Source: Paracamarosporium sp. OC-R06-R3 (taxonomy: Eukaryota; Ascomycota; Dothideomycetes; Pleosporales; Didymosphaeriaceae). From it: a DNA stretch of 64,000 nt. A program made the position numbers and the translations under genes. Below the pieces are notes generated by a model. It did no database searches. It was not told the DNA's origin and worked only from the letters and a program-made list of their open reading frames with translations. Position 1 is the stretch's first letter. Every line of letters starts with the position of its first letter. The DNA is taken from positions 62,001-126,000 of the forward strand of contig JACVRA010000325.1 in the NCBI GenBank assembly GCA_019828545.1. The letters are read 5' to 3'. Below, piece by piece: positions 25,346 to 38,117 of the stretch.

Positions 25346-27681
25346 GGTGGAGGACGGCGTGATAGCCTAGTATTCGCGGCTCTAAGTAGTTGGTCAGCAC
25401 ATAAACTGGGTTAAAGTGCGGTTTCAATGCAACGTAAAACAGGTGTTTAAAAGCGCCAGCGAACAACGTGTACTGCGCACATCCACGATTTGTGCACATG
25501 CGGTGTTGTAAACTTCTCCGTGAAAGGAAACTGGAAAAGTGTTGAAATACCCCATACGAAAAAAAACTGAGGGGGACGGAAAGTGCAAAGATGAACCTAG
25601 CACACAGTGCTAAGGCATTAGTTTCTATGCTTTCAACCTGAGTAGAACCCAACCTGAAGAAATTCACAGGAATGCGATGAAACCAATGACTCAGCTTGTG
25701 TTTGTGTAAGTCAAGCGGGGCCTATCAGGTCAAGGTGGTGCTTGGGGAAGGCAGAACAGGTGATAATTTAGCGGGTATAACAGTGCAATGGGTATGGGGA
25801 GGGTTTAACGCAGTCTTGCAATTCGGTAGAGAATACGTAAATAAGAGTCGAAAGGTTTACTTACTTTATTGGAATGCGATCATATTCTTCAAGACTCGCA
25901 CAAGATTTTAGAAAGGCGTTCTGCGTTGATCACACGCACTTGAATGCGTGCAACGACGCTGCGCGACTTAGAGAGCTATTTTTGGTTGTTAGTGTTATAG
26001 ACTTGTAAGACGCAGACGGCTAAATAGTTTTTGTCCTCCAGGCGCGGCCGTGCAAAGGTGCCAGTTCTAGGTCGTCTCGAGTAGTCCCGTGATGGGGAAG
26101 GTCGGTTATCCGTATAAACGGGTGCGCGACCTGCTTCGTTTGGTGTCGTGTTATGGTGTCTTGCCACTTTGGGATGAAGAAGTAAGATAAAACAACAGCC
26201 TGATGCAGTAGACCAATGCAAGCGATCTGAGACTTGGATGAAGGGTCAGGACTGGTTCATGGGACTTCGAGCGAAACGACATGGAAGCGCTTGGCATTCG
26301 GGGAAGCTAATCCCTTTCGGGTATAGCACTTCCCTCTCTTGTGACTACTCAAAAAAGGGAACAAATCAAAGTTGCCTTTCAAAAGCATACTCGCTATCAC
26401 ACACGGAAATCATCGCGAGGCAGTATGTTTGAAGCGGTAGAGCTCAAGGCCAGTATCGTTTATAATAATTTATAGCTCCCACGAGTTGCTTCCGTTGCTG
26501 TCATCTAGTCATCATTCGTTGCCCCTTTTTTTTCTTCGGAGAACCAAATTGCTTTAAGTAGAAGGAACCATTTATCTGCAAGAGATAATCAAAATTGATT
26601 TTGACAGTTGCGAAGTACCTGCTTATTTATTTGATGTAAAGTGGATGAAGGTACCAAGGTTTCGCTGCCATGAGGTACCTGCATGAAAACATATCTACCT
26701 GCTTTAAAACATAGCATTGTGAACTTATTATGTTAATGAGGCTACGAGTTTCGACAAAACAATGTGGGTGACAAGACAGGTTCCTACATGTGTAGTCAGA
26801 GATTGTGAGTAGCGGAACCGGATACCCGAAGTAACACGCGACAAATATCTACCTTCTAAATAGCTAACCTATCTGAGCTGATCCTCTGCCCACTTTGTGC
26901 GCAGATCAAAGCAGACCTGGACTGGACCACGTGATTCTAGCATCCTTCGTCGACGCAAGCGGCTAAGGAGCAGGGGCCGTTCCGTAAGATCCCGCATTCC
27001 ATGAACTAATGGCTGGCAACGCATGTCCTGGTCCTGAGAATCGTGCCATGTCCGCAAAGACGCGAACCTACCTCGGGAAGCGATCATGAGGCGCACGCTA
27101 GAGAAGTACGGCTGAGAGGAACCTCGTTGGGTCATGTGGAGGTGGAGGAGACAGCTGGGTACTCGGACTAGCGCAAGAAGCAAGTTGCGGTAGCAAAGAA
27201 GAAATCGAAACAAGAGCAGAGGAACTAAGGTAATGTCGTCGCGTAGCAGTATAGTAGTGCACTTTTTTCTCATGTCAATACCAGATGCAACGGTCACAAC
27301 AAGCTACATTCAAATAAAGCGCTTGTAGCAGAAGCACACAAATAGAATAGCTCCTAGTCTTTTGGCTAAGATCGTCACAGAGTCCCAACAGTATTGCAAT
27401 GGATTCGGAGCTTGCCGCACAGCAACTCGATGAGCCGTTGGACAACCCATTGACGGTTACCAACGGCAATGATATCGTGGCATAGGTAGAGAGTTCTCCT
27501 CCCAAAAAAACAGCATTGAACGATACAAAGCGTGATTTGCAGAAAATTATTGCATTCAATCGTGTCTACTGTGTGGCATAAACTCATTTCATGTTTTACC
27601 AAAGAAACCCGCTTTCATCAAATATGGCTATCCCCTGGCTCAATCCTACAGTTTTGATGTTTCCCAGTTCCGTCCTATTTC
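25346..27681. other. Intergenic, no gene seen
   Basis: This 2.3-kb region lies upstream of hda1 and downstream of the GAPDH gene. It is AT-richer than its surroundings, most clearly around 26450-26760. I see no terminal inverted repeats, transposon frames or RNA gene. The short open frames here look like chance. Confidence 0.4.
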
Positions 27682-30401
<2,720 letters not shown>

Positions 30402-31201
30402 ATGCTCCGCTCCTCCGTCGTCCGAGCCTCGAGGAGCTCCATGGTCCCGGTGACACGTCAAGCTGTCCGCGCCGCGCCCTCCGTGTGCCTCCAGCAGCAG
30501 CAGACCCGCCAGGCACATGCCATCTCGAACCCCACCCTCGCCAACATCGAGAAGCGATGGGAGGACATGCCTCCTCAGGAGCAGGCCGACCTGTGGATGT
30601 CGCTTAGGGACCGCATGAAGGTCGACTGGAAGGAGATGACCCTGCAGGAGAAGAAAGCTGGTGCGTACCTCTCTCACTTTCAGCATTCATGTCAGCTTGG
30701 GAAGCTGGAAGAGGTGGAATTGACATCGTCTCAACATCGCGATACCCGGCCACATGACGCAGGATCCGGGCTAGCCCACTCAGGCACCTCAAGTCGCATT
30801 GGCAGCTGAAGCTAACCCCATCTCTTGTGCAGCATACTACATTGCTTTCGGTCCCCACGGTCCCCGCCGCCCTCCGCCGCCGGATGAGGGCCGCAAGGTC
30901 TTCTTCCTTGCCGGCGGTATTATCGCCGCTGCCGTCGGTGTCTTCTCCCTCACCCGCTTGTTCGCAAACCCCGTCCGGCCGCGCACCATGACCAAGGAGT
31001 GGCAGGAGGCTTCTGAGGAGTACATGAAGGTATGCGGCACCCGCGCGATAAGGGCTCTGTTGCCTTTCCCACATGAACCCATGCTGATACCAACCCCCAC
31101 AGCAACAAGGAACCGAGCCCATCACCTTCAAGCCCGGCATGATGGTCCAGAGCAAGTCCGAGAAACATCTTCCTGCCCGGGAGAAGCTCAACGACGAGTA
31201 A
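30402..31201 (+). CDS. COX5: Cytochrome c oxidase subunit IV family (fungal Cox5)
   Basis: Nuclear-encoded subunit of respiratory complex IV in the inner mitochondrial membrane; it contacts Cox1 and modulates activity. Exons are 30402-30660, 30833-31029 and 31103-31201 (introns 172 and 73 bp), 184 residues. The N-terminus is an Arg/Ser-rich presequence (MLRSSVVRASRSSMV...). The family core follows: ISNPTLANIEKRWEDMPPQE, LRDRMKVDWKEMTLQEKKAAY, YIAFGPHGPRRP. One helix (VFFLAGGIIAAAVGVFSLTR) is followed by a matrix or intermembrane tail ending AREKLNDE. The frame is open upstream to 30321, but the ATG at 30402 has the better context and gives the usual presequence start. The first intron is longer than most in this window. 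Confidence 0.95.
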
Positions 31202-33745
31202 AAGTTCGACCGCATGATTGCGTCATACAAACAATACCAACACCTATACCTCTTTTCCTTGGGTCAACTTTCTATTTGGTACTGTTTGTGTGCTATATAT
31301 CGAATCGAGAGGGCTGCAAGCTCAGTGAGGAAGAGCCACCGCTGGGTTGGCAATGTGTCATTAGTCCGCCTGTGTACAGAATTTTAGAGGCATTTCCAGT
31401 TCTGCTTATCCTTACGTGCGTCGTGCGTAACAGTCTCCTTTCACGCATCAGAAGATGCATTGTACAGACTACAGAGCTAATCTCCAATCCACGGGCTCCA
31501 CCCTCTCTACCAATTGCTCGCGCATACCTATGATGAGAGATGGATTCTGCAGCATTGCGTTTCGTGACGAGGGCTGCATCGTTAATTGCTCTTATGGCAG
31601 CAAAGTCGTTCGATATGCAGGTCATCTTCAGCACCTTGTGCTTGAGTAAGACCATTAATTAAGCAAGGCCGTCAAGTGCACTAAAACACAACACCGAAAC
31701 CCTCACCGACTTCAAAAGAGTAATTCAGGGGTAGTACACTCCACGACAGCTAACGAAGTGTAGCTTTGTGATTGAGCCAAGTCTGATTGAGTCACAGACC
31801 TTTTTGCGGTTTCAACCACAGTAGGATGCAAGCGTTAATGTGCTGCAATAGTGGCGAGCTCGTTTCTCTGGACCATCTACCCTGCCCAGTACTCTTCTTG
31901 TCACTGCGTTCAAGCACACCAGCGTTCCCTAGGGAGAATTCGCGTGATCGCTACTCTGACGATGATCCAACGCGATAGTGTACTATATGAGTGAAGTCAC
32001 GCCTGGCTTTTGCTACACAACACAGTCATTTCCACAATTTAGGACAACGAGGACATAACACATCGAGCAACGGAGATAAGTGGAAAAGAAATGTGTCTCT
32101 CGCTCAAGGTCCGCCAAATAGTCTCAACACGAAAGCCAAACACTGCTCGCTATCCACTCACCACTCTTCGCCCAACCCATATTCTACATACCTACCCAGT
32201 GCAGCACCCTACTTTCCAACGTAACCGCACTCCTCGCACTCCCATCCACCCAACACACCACTCACAATCCCACCACCACCCGCCCACACCCTCCTCCCTC
32301 ACCTCACCTCACCTCATCTCCACCCACAACCAAACCCACAATTCCACCCAGCACGCAAACCTCACCCCCCGCCACACATACCACTCATCCCATCCCTCCC
32401 TCAAAACCCGCAATCTGACCCGACTCGTGTTCAAAAGCTGACTGCACTCCCGCTGCGCACATGACGCCAGCATCCGCGGCCGACAGCGCCGCGCAACAGT
32501 GCTCAGAGGAACGAGGCATGTCAGCTGGGGCTGTGCGTTTTGCGTGCGCCCGCGGCTGGGTGGGAGTGAGGTTGCGAGGTGCGAAGATGAGGGCTGGGTT
32601 GGGTGAGGGGTGGAGGTGGCGGTGGCGTGGAGGAGGATGTGCGGTGTGTTTGGTAGGAGTTTTGGTAGGAGTTTTGGGAGGGGTGGATGGTCGATGGTCG
32701 ACGGTGGATGGTGAGGGGTGGGAAGGGGGTGTTGGGTGTGATGTGGTTTGGTGTGGTGTGAGATGGGATCTAGGGAGGTTAGATGGGTAGTAGTAGGTTC
32801 GCGTTTATGCGGGAAGATGGTTAGTAAGTATGCTTTAGGGTTTGATACTAGTAAGGACAGTACTACGGGACTTGGGTCTGTGAGTGTGTTCTTTCGTTTG
32901 AGGGGATGGAAGAGGCAGATGAGGTGTGGTTTATGGTGTGTTGTTAGACTTTGGTTAATGTATGTGGAGTGTGTAGTCTGTTGTGGGGTTTCGTGAGAGA
33001 GGATTGGGATTAAGGGGGATGCTGTGTGGATGAATGCATCTTCTTGCTTCGACTTCGCTCGATTAATCGAAGTGGACAGATACATTGATAATGCGACGCC
33101 TTAGTGGATATTTGGTCGTTGAGAAAGAGCGTACGTGTGCTCTTTTCTTTAGATAATACTCGATCAAGCCATCTCGTGACACTTTCAGACATACAATTTC
33201 CATGTCTATCTGATTGGAAGGGTGGAGGAAAACGTTGCTCCCGCTTTTTGTCGAAAAAGCACGGAGATCTTTTTATGCGAGAAGGAATTCAAGGGGTGTT
33301 CATCCAAACGTCGTATTCTTCAGAAACGAACTTTATTCCCGTAAACGTTCCCATATGATGGGACTTTTGCAGCGAAGCCCGTCGGAAGGACGAGTTCATA
33401 GGGGCTACCAGATACGTTTCTGTCAATGAAGTGCTTTCTCAGGCAGACATCACGTTCGAAGAAGTATACCTGCTGGGGCGAAACTAGCAATATGCTTATA
33501 TCACATGGCGATGAGAGAACTAGTCTATGTTTCGAGGCATGGACCTTCACACTTGGTGACGCTCTGGACGCAGGAGTGTGCTTGAGGAGTGTAGTACTAA
33601 GAAGATCGTGTATGGACGTGGGTAGTGGAGTCACATGCTTACCATGAGTTGGAAATTACTTGACGTCCTTGTATGTTGACTATCAAGTACGGTGCATACC
33701 GTACGCATGAATAGAATGTACACAATGGGTATCTTTATCTATGTC
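31202..33745. other. Convergent intergenic region with a sharp GC-skew reversal
   Basis: This 2.5-kb gap lies between genes that end towards each other. Its main feature is composition. On the + strand 32221-32400 is C-rich with only 7 G in 180 bases. After a mixed ~100-base centre, 32641-32820 is G/T-rich with only 8 C in 180 bases. Open frames on both strands through it (a 258-codon one on the minus strand, a 116-codon one on the plus) are Pro/His/Thr-rich by-products of this composition. I see no gene. Confidence 0.6.
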
Positions 33746-34367
33746 CTACGTCTTATCCTTGCCCTTGTCCTCGCCCTCACCCTTTCGGGGCTCTTTAGAC
33801 ACACTTTCGGAGAGAGACTTTTTAGTCTCTTCACTCAACCCCTCGAAATAGCTCCGAAACAGCTCACTATGTGAGAATATCCATGCTATGCGATCCTCCG
33901 GACGTAGGTAGTCCATGATCTGGTCATTCAACTCGATGGGTAACCGCAACGATCCCTCGCTGTTTTCGCGCTGATCTTGTCTCTGCGAGTTCAAACTCGG
34001 AGCCTGCTGGGTAAGGCTCTGATAGATCTCGGGAGTGAGGACTGGGACGAGGCCGTAGGATCGTAGTATAGGATAGATCGCCATGGCGAAATTTATATAG
34101 TCCTAAGAAGTCAGTAAAATCCAAGCTTAACCAGACATGTTGAACATACATCGCGGCTGAGTAGCTCGATAATGTTCAAGAGCAGCTCAGTAGGAAGGCC
34201 ACCGAAGGGTGGAGGCGGCTGCGGCGGTTGTGGTGGTGGTTGTGGTGGTGGCGGCGGTGGTGGTGGCTAAATATGGGATCAATCTCAGTACATTCTGTTC
34301 TAGTGATCAATTGTTCTACGAGCAAAAGACGTACCGGAGGTGGAGGGGCTCTCGCGGCCGCAGACAT
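33746..34367 (-). CDS. Small F-box-like protein with N-terminal polyproline
   Basis: Exons are 34367-34335, 34266-34150 and 34102-33746 (introns 68 and 47 bp), 168 residues. The N-terminus MSAAAR leads directly into about 28 residues that are almost only Pro with a few Gln. An F-box-like motif follows (GLPTELLLNIIELLSRDDY). A second LPIELNDQIMDYLRPEDRI motif lies ~65 residues later, so the protein may carry two degenerate F-boxes. F-boxes bind Skp1 and recruit substrates to SCF ubiquitin ligases. No separate substrate-binding domain is visible; the C-terminus is a Lys/Glu/Gly-rich tail. The ATG is only 11 bases downstream of the stop codon of the preceding gene on the same strand. The exon structure is well supported; the F-box assignment is moderate. 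Confidence 0.72.
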
Positions 34368-34378
34368 GCTGCGGGACC

Positions 34379-35178
34379 TCAGTCCTTGTGGTCCTTCTCT
34401 TCGAATTCCCTCGCAACGGCAAGGATCCAGCGATAAATATACCCTGAGATAAGCCACGCGGCCACCGCTACGAGGCTGATATAGACAGCTGTGGGCCCAA
34501 GAGAGCGGGGTAGGATGTTGAGTATGAAGGGGTCAAGGATTATGTCGACGTCTACCGGAGAAGGATAGGCCATCAACGTCTTATTCGTCGAAAAATAGGA
34601 CGCTGCAGCCTGTACGCGCAGGAATAGGACAGACTGAGCTGCTGCGGAGCCAGATGCCGTGTGACCCAGCTTCTGTAACGGTTGTGTTTGCCGTTGTTCG
34701 CTGTAATCGGCAAGGGATGATATCAATTCTGGAGTATCGAATACTTGAGCGATTGGGAATGTAGCGAGCCAGAAGTCGGTTGGTTGCTGGGCTCGGGTTA
34801 GCAGGCAAAGGAAGATACGCAGGTGCGACTGAATCTACGCAACGGATCGAAAAGGCAAGACTGATGAAATTGCTCCAGACTCACAAATGCTGGCCAGCAG
34901 ATGCGCACCTCGTACCTGCGTCCGTCCTCAAGTCCGCGCAAGATGTACCACGACTCTAGACCGTGGGCTGCTGTCTGCGTGGCGAACTGGACGGGCAGCT
35001 TTGTCGCAAGGATAGAGAGCCCTGCCGGCTCCAGCGTGTCCAGATGCAGGTCGTCTAAGTTGGGATAAACATTGGGAAGGGCTATGGCACTCGGACCGAG
35101 AAATATCGTCTTCTCTACGTTGGCATAGACGGTCAAGATGGAGGGCAGAATGCAGAGCAGCCCGGCAATGGCGCGCAT
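34379..35178 (-). CDS. ER-type single-pass membrane protein, ascomycete-conserved
   Basis: Exons are 35178-34885 and 34786-34379 (98-bp intron), 233 residues. The chosen ATG gives a clean signal peptide (MRAIAGLLCILPSILTVYA). The frame continues upstream to 35304, but with a poorer N-terminus. The lumenal part contains FLGPSAIALPNVYPNLDDL, ESWYILRGLEDGRRYEVRIC and, after the junction, FQPTDFWLATFPIAQVFDTP. A C-terminal helix (TAVYISLVAVAAWLISGYIY) leaves a short charged tail ending EEKDHKD. I believe the family occurs widely in ascomycetes, but I cannot name a function. It is divergent from alpha-tubulin (332 bp between ATGs). It is followed after 11 bases by the F-box-like gene, so the two may share transcript ends. 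Confidence 0.78.
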
Positions 35179-35510
35179 CTTCGGCGGATGCAGACGGCAA
35201 GAAGGCGCACAAGTGGCAGCCAGGGCTTCATTGTTTAGAACAGCAGTCCATGAAAGAATTGGAAGCGAGCATTGCCATGGTTTGGATGCCAACGTGGAGG
35301 ACAATGGTGGGGAGGTCGATAGCAGCTGCCTAGGCGTGCACAGATCACCGGGCGCCTGTTTACTCGACGTGCAGCAGCCGCTATTTTACTTCGCCGGCGA
35401 CAACAAAACCCCCTCACTCCGCATACTCTCACCACCTCAGCGGCACCGGCACCGGCACCAGAATCGAAGCAGCCATTCAGATACCCAATTCCTACGCGTA
35501 CTAATTCACC
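35179..35510. promoter_or_regulatory. Divergent promoter, membrane protein / alpha-tubulin
   Basis: These 332 bases separate two divergent start codons. The tubulin side is C/T-rich and contains three tandem GGCACC units ending at 35459, shortly before the ATG. No TATA box is evident. Confidence 0.55.
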
Positions 35511-37219
35511 ATGAGAGAGGTCATCAGCTTGAACGGTACGTCCACATCCGTCCCCACGCGCCCTCACCGCCTCCAAAGGGTCATCCTGGTCCATGTTTGT
35601 TGATGCTGACCATGCACGCGTATAGTTGGCCAGGCCGGTTGCCAGATCGCAAATGCGTGCTGGGAGGTGAGCTTCACTTGAGAAAGCAGCATGCGGCGCC
35701 CCTTTTGTTCGGTTCGACTTCGAACGGGAGGGGCCGCACGCTGGTGCTTCGCTGGCGGGATTTGGTGCTAACGTGACAACCAGCTTTACTGCCTCGAGCA
35801 CGGCATTCAGGTACGTTTGATCGCCAACTCGACATAGCGTAGCAACCTAACGATTTTTATAGCCCGACGGTTACCTCACCGAGGAGCGCAAAGCTGAGGA
35901 GGAAGACCATGGCTTCAGCACTTTCTTCTCCGAGACTGGTGAGCCACAACGGTGCGAGTTTTGGAGGCAGCCTAGTCTAACAAGATGCAGGCCAGGGCAA
36001 GTACGTTCCTCGCACAATCTACTGCGATCTCGAGCCCAACGTCGTCGATGAGGTCCGCACCGGCACATACAAATCTCTTTTCCACCCCGAACAGATGATC
36101 ACTGGCAAGGAGGATGCCTCGAACAACTACGCCCGTGGCCACTACACGGTCGGAAAGGAGCTCATTGACCAGGTCTTGGACAAGGTTCGCCGCGTTGCCG
36201 ACAACTGCTCTGGACTGCAAGGTTTCCTTGTTTTCCACTCCTTCGGTGGAGGAACTGGTTCAGGTTTCGGAGCCCTGTTGATGGAGCGGTTGTCAGTCGA
36301 CTATGGCAAGAAGTGCAAGCTGGAATTCTGTGTCTACCCGGCACCCCAGGTCGCTACCTCTGTTGTTGAGCCATACAACTCCATTCTGACCACGCACACT
36401 ACCCTCGAGCACTCAGACTGCAGCTTCATGGTCGATAACGAGGCTATCTACGATATCTGCCGACGTAACTTGGGCTTTGAGCGTCCCAACTACGAGAACC
36501 TAAACCGCCTGATCGCACAGGGTATGTTAGTACTGAATATTCTCGATGTGTCCTGACAAGTTCCAGTTGTTTCCTCGATCACCGCCTCGCTCCGATTTGA
36601 CGGTTCTTTGAACGTTGACCTCAACGAGTTCCAGACCAACTTGGTGCCGTACCCCCGTATCCACTTCCCTCTTGTCGCCTACGCCCCGGTCATCTCGGCC
36701 GCCAAGGCCGCCCACGAGGCCAACTCGGTCATGGAAATCACCAACGCCTGCTTCGAGCCCAATAACCAGATGGTCAAGTGCGACCCCCGCAACGGAAAGT
36801 ACATGGCCACCTGTCTGCTGTACCGTGGTGATGTGGTCACCAAGAGCACCCACGATGCCATTGCCCACCTCAAGACCAAGCGCACCATCCAGTTCGTCGA
36901 CTGGTGCCCGACCGGTTTCAAGGTCGGTATCTGCTACCAACCCCCGCAGACCGTTCCCAACGGCGACTTGGCCAAGGTCAACCGTGCCGTGTGCATGCTT
37001 TCCAACACTACCGCCATTGCCGAGGCATGGAGCGCGCTTTCCCACAAGTTCGACCTTATGTACTCCAAGCGTGCTTTCGTTCACTGGTATGTCGGTGAGG
37101 GTATGGAGGAGGGTGAATTCTCTGAGGCACGCGAGGACTTGGCTGCTCTTGAGCGTGATTACGAGGAGGTTGCCGCCGATAGTCTCGAAGGCGAGGAGGG
37201 TGTTGAGGCGGAGTATTAG
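35511..37219 (+). CDS. tubA: Alpha-tubulin
   Basis: Microtubule subunit that pairs with beta-tubulin and binds non-exchangeable GTP. Exons are 35511-35535, 35626-35666, 35784-35810, 35863-35938, 35991-36521 and 36567-37219. The three tiny early exons follow a pattern common in fungal tubulin genes. The product is 450 residues. Family marks are MREVISLN then [14 protein letters not shown], the alpha-specific Gln/His-rich start [12 protein letters not shown], the GTP loop GGGTGSGFG, and VVPYNSIL-type [21 protein letters not shown] and [17 protein letters not shown] identify alpha rather than beta. The C-terminus is acidic and ends in EY, so a detyrosinatable tail is kept. The first exons must be joined by splicing; they are too short to stand out as open frames. 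Confidence 0.97.
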
Positions 37220-37776
37220 ACGGTGTAATTGTGTGCAAAGGAGTATGCGGGCTTGTACATTGGTACGGCGAAGATCCAAGGCGTATTGTTGAATGACTTC
37301 AATCCTTCGAGAGTACGACATAATCGGAGCGGAGCGTGCTTTGACCTTGGGTCACATCTTGTGTGGTATTTACTCTCCTGGAGAGATACAGTTCTGGAAG
37401 GGTTGACGAGAGCTCTTGCTCAGTCGTGTTTCACGCGGTAATTGAACAAATATCTTCGACTTCTTCATTTGAGGTACTGATTTGTCCACAACCCATTGTA
37501 ATGTGACCCGTCTGTTATAGGGAAGTACTTTGATGTTTGCACCTCCGAATATTGTTACTATGAGCAACAATCTAGGTTCATGGGGTACATCGATGTTCAG
37601 AAACGCCATGTTGCACCTTTTGACTTTCACAATCCTATATCAAATCCCCTCAAAAAGAGCTCGCTCAGGAATATACACTCAACACCAGACCATAGCTTTG
37701 CATACAACAACCTCCCCAATTCCACATTTCGGAGAATGCCCACCAAAACAGTTACATTCAGCGTATCGTCTCAGTT
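37220..37776. other. Convergent intergenic region
   Basis: This region holds the 3' flanks of the alpha-tubulin gene and of the zinc-finger gene, which converge here. No gene or repeat is evident. Confidence 0.45.
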
Positions 37777-38100
37777 TCACTCCGTAGCGTCCTCGTCAAG
37801 CCCGCCTCGCTTCAAGTGAACGCGAATATGGTGATGAAAATCCGGTATGATGTCGAACTTTTGGTGGCAGTTTCTCCCAGGGCAAGGCAGCGCGTCTTGC
37901 CAGTCGTGCACCTCCTTAAGGTGTCGCAAGGTGACGCCAACGGGCTTACTTTTGAGGTCGCAGCACTGGAACCATATTTTCGGTATATAATTAGAGTAGC
38001 GTTCGAAGAGGTGGCTCGTGAGGTTGAGAATGTTTTGGAGGTCAAACTCGCACTTTAGACATCGGATTTTGTTGGTGGTGGTGTCGGTGACGTGTGTGTG
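37777..38100 (-). other. Third zinc-finger module, alternative last exon or frameshifted 3' end
   Basis: This open stretch of 107 codons plus TGA encodes a third copy of the module in the upstream gene: IRCLKCEFDLQNILNLTSHL, then WFQCCDLKSK, LRHLKEVHDWQDALPCP and CHQKFDIIPDFHHHIRVHL. One ligand differs (HLFERY against HFIERH in module 1), so its first finger may be degenerate. It is out of frame with the 448-residue reading but in frame if 38183-38101 is removed as an intron. The conservation shows that it is, or recently was, coding. Alternatives are a sequencing or natural one-base frameshift near 38118-38180. Confidence 0.6.
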
Positions 38101-38117
38101 CTGGTTGTTGGATGGGC

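Noticed and set aside
25900..26800. AT-rich stretch considered as a degenerate transposon
   Set aside because: No terminal repeats, target-site duplication or remnant transposase frame could be found, and the AT shift is modest.
32309..33085. 258-codon open frame on the minus strand
   Set aside because: It is Pro/His/Thr/Leu-rich through the skewed DNA and changes composition exactly where the skew flips. There are no domain features and no splice logic; an open frame is expected in C-rich DNA lacking T/A-rich stops.
35138..35776. 212-codon plus-strand frame across the alpha-tubulin start
   Set aside because: It reads through the tubulin promoter, first exons and introns in a different frame and has no coding character.
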